Source: Agapetus fuscipes (taxonomy: Eukaryota > Arthropoda > Insecta > Trichoptera > Glossosomatidae). From it: DNA of 64,000 nt. Numbering within the stretch: the stretch's first letter is position 1; the number at the start of each line of letters is the position of its first letter. Shown one piece after another: positions 33,095 through 42,985 of this stretch. The notes under the pieces were generated by a model. It worked only from the letters and a program-made list of their open reading frames with translations. It was not told the DNA's origin and ran no database searches. A program made the position numbers and the translations under genes. Location: NCBI GenBank assembly GCA_951799405.1, contig OX637334.1, positions 15,438,001 through 15,502,000 of the forward strand, in the 5' to 3' direction.

Positions 33095-33178
33095 AACATA
33101 ATTGCAACCCTACAATTGTCTGATAGTGGGCGTATATGAAATATTAATGTATCTTTGAAACTTAGACAATAACCGATA
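33095..33178 (+). mobile_element. LTU, 3' end, old
   Basis: TATTAATGTATCTTTGAAAC, then TTAGACAATA. Only the last segment is recognisable. Confidence 0.4.
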
Positions 33179-33559
33179 GAGAGTACAGTACAAAATATTT
33201 CAATATTGGGATAAAAAAATTCGTAAGGTTTTATTTTATAAGGTACCGAAAATATTTTATACTGTCAGAAATATATTGAGTACTAGAAATAGGCATGAAT
33301 AAATAAAACAACGCAAAATTGAATACAAACATCAAAGCTATTTTTTGTCCAATATAGATTTCAGTATGACATAAATCTTTTATTTTTCCATCATATCATT
33401 TCTCTGAGAGCATTGTTTTGAACTTTCTTTCGTTTTTTTATTTTCTTCCTAATTTTTGATGTACATACTTCGTACATTGGAGAGAAGAAAGAGTCACAAC
33501 ACTTAATGATACTAAACAGTTTTTTTTGTAAAAAAACTGTAAAATTTTTGAGTTATAGG
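33179..33559. other. Stretch without recognised gene
   Basis: AT-rich; nothing recognised. Confidence 0.4.
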
Positions 33560-33655
33560 TTTGTATGCAAACCGTTTCATTTGAAGTGTGAGTTTCCCTG
33601 CTGCCGAGGGGGAACTTTTTCATTTGTTGTTAAGGCTGCGCAAACCTTACCAGTA
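33560..33655 (-). mobile_element. SINE-B fragment
   Basis: Minus-strand match to the middle of the body (GGTTTGCGCAGCC, then CCTCGGCAGCAGGGAAACTC, 'CACTTCAAATGAAACGG'). Confidence 0.65.
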
Positions 33656-33692
33656 TTATTATTAACCTTATTATTATTATTATTATTATTAT
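33655..33692 (+). repeat. (TTA)n microsatellite
   Basis: About 12 TTA units with one interruption. It lies between two SINE fragments and may be a SINE tail. Confidence 0.85.
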
Positions 33693-33734
33693 AAGGATGA
33701 TTTATTTTATGTATACGTGGTGTTTTTATATTTG

Positions 33735-33890
33735 AATAATACAGCGGATTTTCTAAAGCCCGTCTTGATAAAGACAGATTCAGCCCAGCAATGAGCATAT
33801 TTGAATATAAAATGTTAATTTTTTGTGCACCACCGGCAAATCAACCCATGAGCTGCATTATGAGTTAGTAGCGTTAACAATTACATCACC
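33735..33890 (-). mobile_element. SINE-A copy, degraded
   Basis: On the minus strand: a degraded head (33830-33890), then GTGCACAAAAAATT, GCTCATTGCTGGGCTGAA and a short body. Confidence 0.6.
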
Positions 33891-34232
33891 TTAGTGCTTG
33901 TGCTTGTTTGTCTTATCTCCCCAGAGGTAATTTTCAGGAGCAACAAATATTTGAGCAACAAATAATGTGTCATATGAATACTGGAAAGTTATTTTGAAAA
34001 TATTACAAATAACTAGCACATTTATGATTTTTTCTTAGATCAAATTGTGTAGAATGGGATTCTTAAGATAACACCATTTAAATGTCATCTTTGATAAAAA
34101 ATAGTCGATAAGCAAAACGAGCACTGAGGTGACAAATTCAGACTATAGACCGGTCACGGTTTCAAATTGGTTATTTCATTAAATCGTTCTCCTTTCCTTT
34201 AATTTATTTTTCAAACTTACCTGAATGGAATG
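33891..34232. other. Stretch without recognised gene
   Basis: AT-rich; nothing recognised. Confidence 0.4.
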
Positions 34233-34500
34233 AAATTCCTTGACTGATAGGTTGGTATGCGGATGACCACCCATACTGTAAAAAATGGTTCACTTCGTCA
34301 ATGTCACCCCAGCTTTAGGGAAGGTCGGCAAGAGTTGCGGGGCTTATGTTCCTTTGAGATTGTTTTTTTTTTATGTTGCAGGTCCACATGCGGCATGTGT
34401 AAGCGCGAAATTATGCGTGTCTGCTTGTGGGAATGCATTTAATATTAATCTCAAATGATACATATCTTTGCAGCTTAGATTTAGATTTAGATTTTAGACC
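34233..34500 (+). mobile_element. LTU, full length
   Basis: ATTCCTTGACTGATAGG at the 5' boundary, GATGACCACCCATACTG, the palindrome CACATGCGGCATGTG and a TTAGATTTAGATTTTAG tail. Closest to the copy inside the LINE at 17465. Confidence 0.92.
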
Positions 34501-34954
34501 CTAAACAATAAAGATTTTAGACCTAAAACTTTAAAGTAGTGATACTCTTTTTGTAGACTTGTCAAAACATATTTTTCAATTTCCACCGCCTCGCTTTTGA
34601 TTGATGGGGATGTGAGTGTGTGTGAAGGTGAGTGAGGGAACTACAGGTGGAAGAAATGCGGAATAAATAATGTAAAAGGAGTGTGGCATTTTGACAAGTA
34701 AATGGTGAAAATTGGGGAAGAAAATATTACATTTTACTTCTATGAAAAAAGGTTGGGTGATAATATGCTGAAAAAAATATGCGGTTTGTAAAAAGTTTTA
34801 AATTTTATCTTGGCGTAAAAAATGATTTTGAGATCTGCACATTTACAGTCATCAAAAAAAGTGTGAGCCTAGTTACAAAGACGTGTTACGTTTAAGAACA
34901 ATTCAATTTCGAACATCCATGCAAAAAACGTTCCCATTTTCATTGCTATTTTAT
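34501..34954. other. Stretch without recognised gene
   Basis: AT-rich; nothing recognised. Confidence 0.4.
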
Positions 34955-35230
34955 CGCCAGGAGTAGCTAGAGCTTTTACAGATTTGCAACTACTTCTTCT
35001 ATCCTTGCATTCAATTCATTCATATCCATCACCTATTTCGTACTTTTCTTTCTTTTACATTCATCTATCTATCTAAAGCATTGTTTTTAACATTCAAACC
35101 AATTTTATCAAGCTTTGAAAATTGAGGGTAATGTGAATGGTAGTTTTGCGAAGATAGGAAGAGCCGGATGAGGACGCAGAGGCTCTTGCCACTCCTAGTG
35201 GAATACCAACAGGGTTACAGTTATAATATT
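34955..35230. pseudogene. Decayed RTE-like LINE 3' fragments
   Basis: 34955-35090, read on the minus strand, contains DMNEL-type and related traces of the C-terminus seen at 58515. 35140-35230 (plus) matches 8597-8650 (GCCACTCCTAGTGGAATACC). The two pieces lie in opposite orientation. Confidence 0.5.
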
Positions 35231-35740
35231 TTTTGAATACGGTATTAAGATAGGTAGATAGTAAAAAAGTGAACAATTTTTTTTTTCTGCTAGTCCATGT
35301 TTTTTTAATCGGACCGGAAATAGCAAAGCAGGCGGAAATAAGTTGTGATTATTTGGTTTACAATACTTTCTTTGATCTGTTAAATTGTACACAAGTTTTT
35401 TTGCTTTTTGTAAAATCAACCTTAATATTTATTTTTCATTTTTTATGCGGACGTAGTCTATTAGTTATTCCATCAAATCAAATGATATCGAGCGACACAA
35501 ACTAAATTGTTCAGGAGAGCAGTTTAAAGTTTGACATTGCAGAAAAAGGGCATAACTTTTTAATTTTTTATCATATCGTAAAAATCAAAACAGCTCTAAA
35601 ATAAATAAAATAAAGGCATTTATTGGCATTCCTATTTATGTGGTTTCACGATGTCTTACGACTTTTGTATTTTACAAGCGCCTTTAGGACAAAAAAAGCC
35701 AAAATCTCGTCGGTTACACCAAAACCTAACTAACCTTAAA
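35231..35740. other. Stretch without recognised gene
   Basis: The short frames on both strands here are unsupported; AT-rich. Confidence 0.4.
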
Positions 35741-35814
35741 AAAACGCACCTAAGCTAACCTAACCTAACTTTGAAAACGCACCTAACCTAACCTAACCTA
35801 ACTTTGAAAACGCA
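35741..35814 (+). repeat. 33-bp tandem duplication with CCTAA runs
   Basis: Two units of AAAACGCACCTAA...CTTTG (35741-35773 and 35774-35806) and a partial third. Each contains three to four CCTAA motifs, the complement of the insect telomere repeat TTAGG. Related CCTAACTAACC precedes it at 35725. Confidence 0.85.
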
Positions 35815-36496
35815 GTTGTTTGTTTGGGCATAAACAACGAAAAAAACCATCGTAGAGCTATGGGAGTTAGCGCATTAGAAAGAACGGAAAATTTTAAGTA
35901 GGATAGCATTCATAACTCATTTTTGACCAAAACGTCACTTCCTTTTAACCGTCGATATGTAGTTCGATGTTTGATGTTTCTTTTCCGGTTTCGACCGAGG
36001 TCTATTGCTTTTTTTTCGTTACTAACTGTGAGTAACTGCCTAAGAGATTATTAATATAAAAAAAACAATACATGTGACACGCTCAAGACCCTCAAGAACA
36101 ACACACGTGATGCTCAAGCTGTTCTAGTATTTGTCCTGTGTGTATGTGTCAGAAGGACCCACAGCACATGGACACCCATACAAGGTTTTTTATTTTGCAA
36201 GTGGCAGAACTTAAAAAGCAACGGAACTTAAAAACATATCGCCCCTCTAAAGGTAAAAGTGCATAAGCGCTGATTTGTTGTTGTTTTGACAAATCGTGTA
36301 TAAAATATTTTATTGGGAGCAACTTCTCAAAATAAGTAAAAATTAGGAAGTGCTCATTACCAACTTGTAAACTACAGGATTTTCACACTTTGGTAGTGTT
36401 TTTTAATCGTAGATAATAGGAAAAAAGTGCATTTATCCGAGAAACCCAAGTTAGCTTAATATTTCACTTATTCAGTTTTACCTTTAAGGTGTCGAA
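35815..36496. other. Stretch without recognised gene
   Basis: AT-rich; nothing recognised. Confidence 0.4.
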
Positions 36497-36945
36497 TTTT
36501 TTTTTTTTTTTTAAGAAATCCTGTGCAGGAGACTTCCTAGATTCTAAAGACTCTAGGGGTCTATGACACTTGTTGTAGTGCCGCAGAGGTGTACGAGCCT
36601 GGTCGTCGCTACAAAGCGCCAATACTCAAGCAAGACCCAGTTGCTGTAAGGCTGGATGGACCTTTGGTGACCGGTCATTGGTAAAGGTTTATGAATTTTT
36701 CAACCCAGCGAAGAGCACATTCGAAATATAAATGGTGTATTTTTGTGCTCCGCCGGGATCCGAATCCACAACCTTCCAATTACGAGTCCGAAATGTTGCC
36801 ACTACGGACTACGGACCAGTCCAAGATGCCAACGACACGCGGTGTACCTGAGCGGTTACCCATCCAACCACTGACCACGCCCAATGTTGCTTAACTTCGG
36901 TGATCTATGGGAACCGGTGCTTTCAACATGGCTAACGTCGTTGAC
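36497..36945 (-). mobile_element. Composite 5S-tRNA SINE-A, copy 2
   Basis: Minus strand, 5' to 3': a 5S rRNA-like segment (36945-36823), then the tRNA-like head, the SINE-A body and the long 3' end with CTCTAG blocks, closing in an A tail (T run 36498-36512). The 5S part joins the head through GGCATCTTGGACTGGTCC. The head has an extra GTAGTCC duplication. Same order and nearly the same junction as copy 1 at 54414, though the 3' ends differ. Confidence 0.9.
36823..36945 (-). pseudogene. 5S rRNA-derived segment of composite SINE
   Basis: About 123 nt, essentially the full length of a 5S gene: start GTCAACGACGTTAGCCATG, A-box region GAAGTTAAGCAACATTGGGC, and a C-box-like GGATGGGTAACCGCTCAGG, end CACCGCGTGTCGTTGGC. 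Several substitutions and its fixed junction with a tRNA-like head show it is part of a SINE, not a ribosomal gene. Confidence 0.88.
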
Positions 36946-36964
36946 TTGGTATTAGACTTAAGGT

Positions 36965-37168
36965 GGTTTCTTGTAATCCAAATCATAGTGCCGGCAAGGT
37001 TTACTAAGCCTTCACAATTAATTAGAACCAACTCCCTCAAAAACAAGTTAGATGATCGCAGTAAGTCTGGTCCCTAGCTTGTAAAAAAAATAGGCCACAC
37101 TATCTAAGTGTAACCTTTTTTTTTGGGGATAACGTTGCAAAAAGTTACATTACATATGCAGATTAGTT
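36965..37168 (+). mobile_element. SINE-B, headless and diverged
   Basis: GTGCCGGCAAGGTTTACTAA, then GGGGATAACG and AAAAAGTTACATTACATATG. Contains a T-run insertion. Confidence 0.7.
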
Positions 37169-37413
37169 TTGAGATGAATGTTTGATAGCCTGACAAACTA
37201 TTTTGTTAATTCTCTTATTCAACTGGTCTTTTCATCAGCTTGTTCAGGACAATACGCTGAGCAGATCAAGTTGATGATATTCTTGTAAAATGTCTCTGAA
37301 AATGAAAGAACTTACGAGCACTAAAACTTATGAAAATAAAATGTATATATAGTTACAGTGGTGGTATATGCAGATGGTATATTCGTCTAATGTTACGTAT
37401 ATCATAATAATTA
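37169..37413. other. Stretch without recognised gene
   Basis: AT-rich; nothing recognised. Confidence 0.4.
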
Positions 37414-37480
37414 GGCCGCAAGGTGACGCGACAGGCCATACGATGACATGGCGGGGCCTTGAGATGACACGATGGGCCGT
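37414..37480 (+). repeat. 20-bp tandem array, about 3.3 units
   Basis: Units of the form GGCCNNNNGATGACACGAYG (GGCCGCAAGGTGACGCGACA, GGCCATACGATGACATGGCG, GGGCCTTGAGATGACACGAT, then GGGCCGT). GC-rich against its flanks. Confidence 0.7.
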
Positions 37481-37759
37481 GAACGGCGCTTCCTTAAGTA
37501 CAGTTCAATTCCAGTTCAAACATTAGGACTTGCCGACCTTGCAAGAGGAAATATTCATTTGACAATCATAACACACGTTAGAGAAGACATTATTTAGTGA
37601 TAAGCTTTGTATCCATTGATCACATTGGTGTTTTGATGAGGGCTTGGATTTTGCAGATCAGCTTAATGGTTAGAGCAACAATTTTTAACTCATTTTAAGC
37701 TTCCAGGTTTTTGTTCTCATTAAGGACAACAAAATTAAATAACATTAACACCAGATTTA
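37481..37759. other. Stretch without recognised gene
   Basis: Ordinary AT-rich sequence. Confidence 0.4.
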
Positions 37760-37762
37760 ATG

Positions 37763-37867
37763 AACGCACCTGTGTTGCTGGAACTCTTTGCCGACAGACT
37801 GCGGACAACAAATGCTGAGGCGGTCTTTAGGAGACAGCTGAAGACCCACCTCTTCCCACCTTTATAA
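37763..37867 (+). pseudogene. LINE C-terminal fragment
   Basis: An open run of about 34 codons ends LFADRLRTT...FRRQLKTHLFPPL and a stop. The 'F(K/R)RxLKTHLF' ending is common to the C-termini of several non-LTR retrotransposon ORF2 proteins. Nothing upstream extends it. A minisatellite follows immediately. Confidence 0.65.
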
Positions 37868-37881
37868 CCCAAGCCCAAGGG

Positions 37882-38190
37882 ATGAGAGCCAAAGGGTCAT
37901 GAGAAGCCAAAGGGTCATGAGAGCCAAAGGGTCATGAGAGCCAAAGGGTCATGAGAGCCAAAGGGTCTTGAGAGCCAAAGGGTCATGAGAAGCCAAAGGG
38001 TCATGAGAGCCAAAGGGTCATGAGAGCCAAAGGGTCATGAGAGCCAAAGGGTCATGAGAGCCAAAGGGTCATGAGAGCCAAAGGGTCATGGGAAGCCAAA
38101 GGGTCATGAGAAGCCAAAAGGTCATGAGAGCCAAAGGGTCTTGAGAGCCAAAGAGTCATGAGAGCCAAAGGGTCTTGAGAGGCAAAGGGA
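37882..38190 (+). repeat. 17-bp minisatellite, about 18 units
   Basis: Unit ATGAGAGCCAAAGGGTC, with 18-bp variants carrying GAAGCC and TCTTGAG variants interspersed. The unit length is not a multiple of three, so it does not encode a repeat protein. Confidence 0.95.
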
Positions 38191-38224
38191 AATATATAGG
38201 TCAAATCTAAAAATATATAAACAA

Positions 38225-38290
38225 TGCTTCTGTAAATCTACCACCATTCCTTAAGGGGTGGTCAGAGCTTCTGCAGAGTTTAATCAATAA
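38225..38290 (+). mobile_element. LINE 3' UTR fragment
   Basis: CCATTCCTTAAGGGGTGGTC and AGAGCTTCTGCAGAGTT match the fragment at 58519-58555, ending in AATAAATATT. Confidence 0.5.
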
Positions 38291-38427
38291 ATATTACGAT
38301 GATTTATTTGACGAGCGCTGTCTATATGTGTATCAAACCTCAAATGCCCTCTCTTTGGCGCCCTTAAGATGGTCCTGGACCATTAAATGGACCACAGGAA
38401 AGAAATCATCCATCATCATCATCCGAG

Positions 38428-38600
38428 CTTGGTCGTCACTATAAAAGGCCAAATACACAAACAAAACCCAGTTGCCGTTAGTTTTGCCTTTGGCGACCGG
38501 TAGGATCGAAGTAAAGGCAGATGAATTTTTTGACCTAGTGAAGAGCATACTTGAAAATTAATAAAAAAAAATTATGTTCCGCCGGTAATCGAAGGTTAAC
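38428..38600 (-). mobile_element. SINE-A copy, partial
   Basis: Minus strand: degraded B-box GATTACCGGCGGAACATAA, GCTCTTCACTAGGTC, and GACGACCAAGCTC at the distal end. Confidence 0.7.
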
Positions 38601-39146
38601 ATAAACATTCTCTTTACTGTTTGACTGTATGAACAGTGTAATTGCTCGTGTAATTAAAATGTAAATGACAGAATTACTTCTTCCGGTTACATTTTCAACC
38701 TGTAATGAGATTTGTGATTACTTTCTGAGCTGCGAGATCACAATAATCACATTCGCAGAGAAATTACTGTGTTACGTCAGAAACATGACAATGTAAACCG
38801 TTACATAACAATGTAAATCATATTTCAAAAGGTAACTGTAAGACAGGCGAGTGTAAGTGTGCGTCAATTAATAAATGGAAATATAAGACAAAACCTTACA
38901 ATTTGTTTCCTTTCTTACAATGCCGGTTTCATACTATGTATAATATAGAAGTATTTAACAATATATAAAGCATATATTTAATTGTGTTTTTTATAGGCCG
39001 TCTTCGTGTGTCACATATTAAAATTAACATTAAGTGTATGATACGCCACTGTCTGGTTATAAAGACCGGCTGTCTCTCTCCCCCATAGAATCCTTAAAAA
39101 AAATTCGCCGACGTACCGGCCCGGCCAAACCGTATTTATTAAGATC
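38601..39146. other. Stretch without recognised gene
   Basis: 38630-38830 is rich in TGTAA/TTACA words and may be an old palindromic element; no ends could be defined. Confidence 0.35.
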
Positions 39147-39370
39147 GGTATGCAGCTGACCACCTTTGCTGTAGAAAACGGTTCACTTTGCCGATGTCAC
39201 CCCTGTTTCACGGAAGGACGGTAAGAGTTACAGGGTGTGTGTCCATTTGAGATTTGCGTTTTTATATTGTAGGTTCACATGCGGCATGTACTTGTCTGCT
39301 TGTGAGAATACATATAATGTGAATCCCCAATGTTACATATCTTTGCAACTAAGATTAGATTAGATTAAAA
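39147..39370 (+). mobile_element. LTU, near full length
   Basis: GATCGGTATGCAGCTGACCA, CCGATGTCACCCCTGTTTC, CACATGCGGCATG, and tail TTAGATTAGATTA. Confidence 0.85.
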
Positions 39371-39689
39371 TGCATTATTGGAATGAAAATGTTTTTGTGG
39401 TCTTTTATTTTGTCGAAAATGGTCTGAATTGTCTTTGCGAAGTTTTGTTGGGTTTTGCTGACCTGTCGATTTAAATTATAGATGTAAAAGAAATCCTAGT
39501 CTTATCAATAAGTTATAATAATAAGGACGAATTATTCATTTAAGTACGAGATTCTTTGTTTTAGAAGCGATATGTCTCTTGATGACATCGGATACCACTT
39601 AGACGACTCATTAAAAACCCATTCTTTTCTATAACACGGTTCATAATATCCATTTTTGGTTCCATAGCATTTCCAGTTCCATCCCCACC
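39371..39689. other. Stretch without recognised gene
   Basis: AT-rich; nothing recognised. Confidence 0.4.
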
Positions 39690-39942
39690 AGGGATGCCAA
39701 CTCTTTGACTTAAAGGTTGGTAAAAGGCTGACCCCCCATACTGTAATACATGATTCACTTTGCCAATGTCACCCCTGTTTCAGGGAAGGTCGGCAGAGTT
39801 TATGTTCATTTGAGGTTTAGATTTGAATTTGTAAGTATACACATGCAGCATTTGTAAGCGCGAACTTACACGTGTCGATTTGTAGGCATGCATTTGATAT
39901 GAGTTTTTAATGTTGATTTATCTTCGCAACATAGATTATAAT
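39690..39942 (+). mobile_element. LTU, full length
   Basis: CTTTGACTTAAAGGTTGGTA to CTTCGCAACATAGATTATAA. A short deletion in the middle. SINE-C follows directly. Confidence 0.85.
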
Positions 39943-40165
39943 GTCGGTGTTATGGCCGCGGGGATCAAGACAGGTTATTTGGAACCGGATAACGCTAGTT
40001 CGAATCCCGCGACGATAACTTCGACCCTGGTTCAACAGATGCTGTTGCATGCACACAAGCTTCTGATTTCGCATGAAGACAACTGGCCAGGCAAAATAGG
40101 TTGGTGGATTGCATTCCTTTCCACAAACCTATTTTTTCAAAAAATAAATAAAAAAATAGTAGAGA
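39943..40165 (+). mobile_element. SINE-C, reference copy
   Basis: tRNA-like head (39945-40015) with B box AGTTCGAATCC and a weaker A box (ATGGCCGCGGGG). A body of about 140 bp contains GGATTGCATTCCTTTCC and ends in an AAAATAAATAAAAAAAT tail. A 3' relative lies at 19437. The frame at 39910-40227 is a read-through of it. Confidence 0.6.
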
Positions 40166-40550
40166 TTATAGATACAAGTTGTCTGATAACCGTGATTACA
40201 ATTTTAAAACTTTTGACTATTAGGTAAAAGATTCCTTTTTCGTGCAGAAGCATCAAAAATACAAATTGTTGTAATGGTCGACAGTCCTTAATGAAATACA
40301 CAAATAGAGGAAGAAAACTTTTTATTTGAGAGTGGGGCCTCGTTCTTTCTGAATCCGGCATTGGCCCACTTAGCTTTTAGGCCCCGTTAATTATTATGGC
40401 GCTACAGAATGGCGGCGTTATTCTCCCCATACACGCGTGTTCCTGTAATCCAAAAGGGGCCCCCAAACCTCCCTGCGTCTAATTCATCAAAGCAACAAGG
40501 AATAATTCAATTACTAGAAGTGGAAATCCGGCATTAGCTTTCATGAAGTG
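40166..40550. other. Stretch without recognised gene
   Basis: No family recognised. Confidence 0.4.
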
Positions 40551-40622
40551 CAGTGGTTCCAAGCCTTTTTGTGACCGGCGACCACTCTGTTTTGGAACAA
40601 AAAATGATCAATATGATTCCAG

Positions 40623-40763
40623 GGCTGGAAGTCTCATCACCACGGTAATTCTTACCTACCGAATATCGGTAATATTTGTTTGAAGACTAATCAGCTGTTT
40701 ACTTGCGGCCATCTAACCCATATTCGGTAGGTAAGAATTACCGTGGTGATGAGACTTCTGGCC
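40623..40763. mobile_element. MITE-D, 43-bp inverted repeats
   Basis: 40623-40665 and 40721-40763 are inverted repeats with two mismatches, beginning GGCTGGAAGTCTCATCACCA, around a 55-bp middle. A solitary end of the same family is at 3113. Confidence 0.88.
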
Positions 40764-40884
40764 AAACAGAACCACTTTAAACCGTGCTTAGTCTTAAGTC
40801 AAAGTTATCGAAGTGGTGTCTGGTCGAAACAAAACTATCGTCGTACATAGTCGAAAATATAAAGCAATCAAAGCTGTTATTGGT

Positions 40885-41060
40885 CTATAATCTAAGTTAC
40901 AAAGATAGATTACATGCATTCTCACAAACAGACACGTATAAGTTCGTGCTTACACGTGCTGCAAGTGGAATTACAACATAAAACTCAATTTAGAATTAAT
41001 ATAAACATTGGCCAAGTGAAACATTTTTCACAGTATGAGTTGTCAGCCTAAAAGTCGTAC
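40885..41060 (-). mobile_element. LTU, partial
   Basis: Minus strand from a degraded TACGACTTTTAGGCTGACA 5' part to CTTTGTAACTTAGATTATAG. A deletion removed the CACCCCTGTTTCAGGG block. Confidence 0.75.
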
Positions 41061-41146
41061 CAGGTCGTAACAATAAAAATAAAGTAATGCCTGGTTGAAA
41101 CAACTAGGAAAGTGGCTCTTGATCGAAAAAGGTTAGGAACCATTTG

Positions 41147-41404
41147 TATTCGGGAAGAAATGCCTGAAGTGGGCTCAGTCTCTAAGATTTTCTTTTCATA
41201 ATTAAAGCGAAAAAAAAAAACAATCACATTGTTTGTTGCCACAAGGCAATACAGCTGAACTCTAATATAACTAGTGTTCTCTGTTCCAAGATCTTATTCG
41301 TTTAGTAAAACACTCAAGCAAAACAATGTTTCTCCTGCTGAATAACGTAAATGACAAGAATGCGATTCCTAGGAATCAAATGAAAAACTTATGCTTACTC
41401 GTTT
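41147..41404. other. Stretch without recognised gene
   Basis: AT-rich; nothing recognised. Confidence 0.4.
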
Positions 41405-41688
41405 CTAGAATCTAAGTTGCAAAGATATGTTGATATTCGGCATTCAAATGTATAATATAAAGCATTTAAATATATAGAAACACAATGCACGTCCACAAGC
41501 AGACAGGTATAAGTTTGCGCTTCAACATACTGCATGTGTACTTACAAAAATATAAACCTCACATCAACATAAGCCGTGCAACTCCCGCCGCCCATTTCTG
41601 AAATCGAGGTGGTATTCGCAAAATGAACCATTATTTTACAGTATGGGTGGTCAGCCTTATACGAACCCATAAGTCAAGGAACGGATTA
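41405..41688 (-). mobile_element. LTU, full length
   Basis: Minus strand from CCGTTCCTTGACTTATGGG to AACTTAGATTCTAG; contains a roughly 25-bp internal duplication of the CATTTAAATAT block. Confidence 0.85.
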
Positions 41689-41989
41689 TCCGAAATAATT
41701 TCATATTCGCAGCAGAAACTGAAATCTGTATAAGATTGTTATATCTCCATCTGTATCCATGTACGATTTTTTTTTCATATCCATATCATTCCTGGTTCAG
41801 AATGAAAACTGTAATCTTTAAAAATTGAAATCTTTTTTGATCCCTTTATCTTCCAGACTCATTCATCTCTTCTACACATGCCCACACTTAATTCAAGATC
41901 GTGTGTAACCCCATGCCTGCAGGATTAATCTATCACAGAATTAATATTTTCTTAATTTCACCCCTGGGCTTAGTGCGCTAAGACGTTCA
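41689..41989. other. Stretch without recognised gene
   Basis: AT-rich; nothing recognised. Confidence 0.4.
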
Positions 41990-41996
41990 GAGGTAG

Positions 41997-42170
41997 ATGC
42001 TTTTTCAGGGGGATCGGGGGGGGGGGGGCACTAAACGCTTTTGCGGGGGTAGACGCTTTTGCGGGGGTAGACGCTTTTGCGGGGGTCCATGCTTTTTCAG
42101 GGAAGGGGGAGGTAGACGCTTTTCGGAGGATAGGCACTTTCGGGTAGGTGCTTTTTCGGGGGTAGGCACT
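41997..42170 (+). repeat. G-rich array of 19-bp units
   Basis: Three regular units of TAGACGCTTTTGCGGGGG (42032-42087), flanked by diverged ones, after a run of 12 G at 42016-42027. All G runs are on the plus strand. Frames on both strands (GRRFCGG and PAKAST repeats) follow from the repeat and are not evidence of a gene. Confidence 0.9.
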
Positions 42171-42882
42171 CACACTTCAAAACCCACGTAGCGTTTTACG
42201 GAGAGATTTAGAGCAATAGGGAAGTATCACATATTTTTTTCACTGTATAAAATGGTAGAATATATTTTTTTAAATACATCTGCGTTTTCAAAAAAAAAAT
42301 ATCTGGCTTAGTTTTTAAACTAAAGCTCTTTAAAATTTGCGTATTCTCGATTTCCGGAAAAAATGTCATTTTGTTTATTTAGGTAGATATGACGCCGATG
42401 CATTTTCGGAGTGTAGGTATCGGCGGGCTCAGTGGCGAATCTTGACGTCATTTTGACGTCAAGATTCGCGAAGTCGAACGCGCTGCGTTTTGGCGCGACT
42501 AAAATTCTCCGCATTTCATTTTTTTTAATTATCAATGATATTTTTATTTTTACTACAAAAAAAATACATGGTTGTGATCCTTGAAATGTACTCTACAGAA
42601 CCATATTATTTTCAACCGTTTTCCCTTCCACTGCAACTACCCTATTCAGGGATGATTAATATTATTAAAAAGTACTTGTGCCACTCCTTTATCAAGGAAA
42701 GGCGGTAAGAGCTGCAGAGTTTACTTACTTTTGACGAAAGTGAATCGAGTGACGATGGCTTTCACGTGGGTTTTGTTTTTTGAATATTATGTGTTATAAG
42801 TCCGGTTATGTATGGAATTCTCAGGGTAAGCAGTTCTAGAATCTAATACAAAAATGAGTGGTTGATTTTATTGAGACAATAA
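42171..42882. other. Stretch without recognised gene; short hairpin and LTU trace
   Basis: 42437-42472 holds the near-perfect hairpin GAATCTTGACGTCA/TGACGTCAAGATTCG. 42680-42725 resembles the LTU (GCCACTCC, GTAAGAGCTGCAGAGTT). Confidence 0.5.
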
Positions 42883-42985
42883 CCCCCGTATTCACGATCA
42901 AAACTGATTTAAGTGCCTTACTCAAGCGCTACACTAACTCAAGGGTCGACATTCTGGAGCGTTTTGTTTCACAAAGAACACTAAA
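42883..42985 (+). repeat. Transposon-like end, inverted match to 56088-56108
   Basis: CCCCCGTATTCACGATCAAA at 42883 is preceded by TAA. The exact reverse complement, followed by TAA, ends at 56108. Subterminal CTCAAGCGCT and GGTCGACA blocks are also shared in order. This may be one end of a large element, or a solitary end of a MITE family. Confidence 0.6.

Larger units (their letters stand above)
40551..41146. mobile_element. Candidate non-autonomous hAT-like element with nested insertions
   Basis: Left end CAGTGGTTCCAAGCCTTTTT; right end AAAAAGGTTAGGAACCATTTG is a near inverted match, and both have the hAT-type CAGTGGTTC look followed by GACCGGCGACC on the left. MITE-D and an LTU sit inside. 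No transposase; no 8-bp duplication visible. Confidence 0.5.

Noticed and set aside
37882..38190. CRISPR array
   Set aside because: Units are contiguous 17-mers without spacers, and the DNA is eukaryotic.
41997..42191. Repeat-protein gene (GGRRFC or PAKAST repeats)
   Set aside because: Both strands are open only because the 19-bp units contain no stops; the units vary in length, and there is no sequence around it that looks like a gene.
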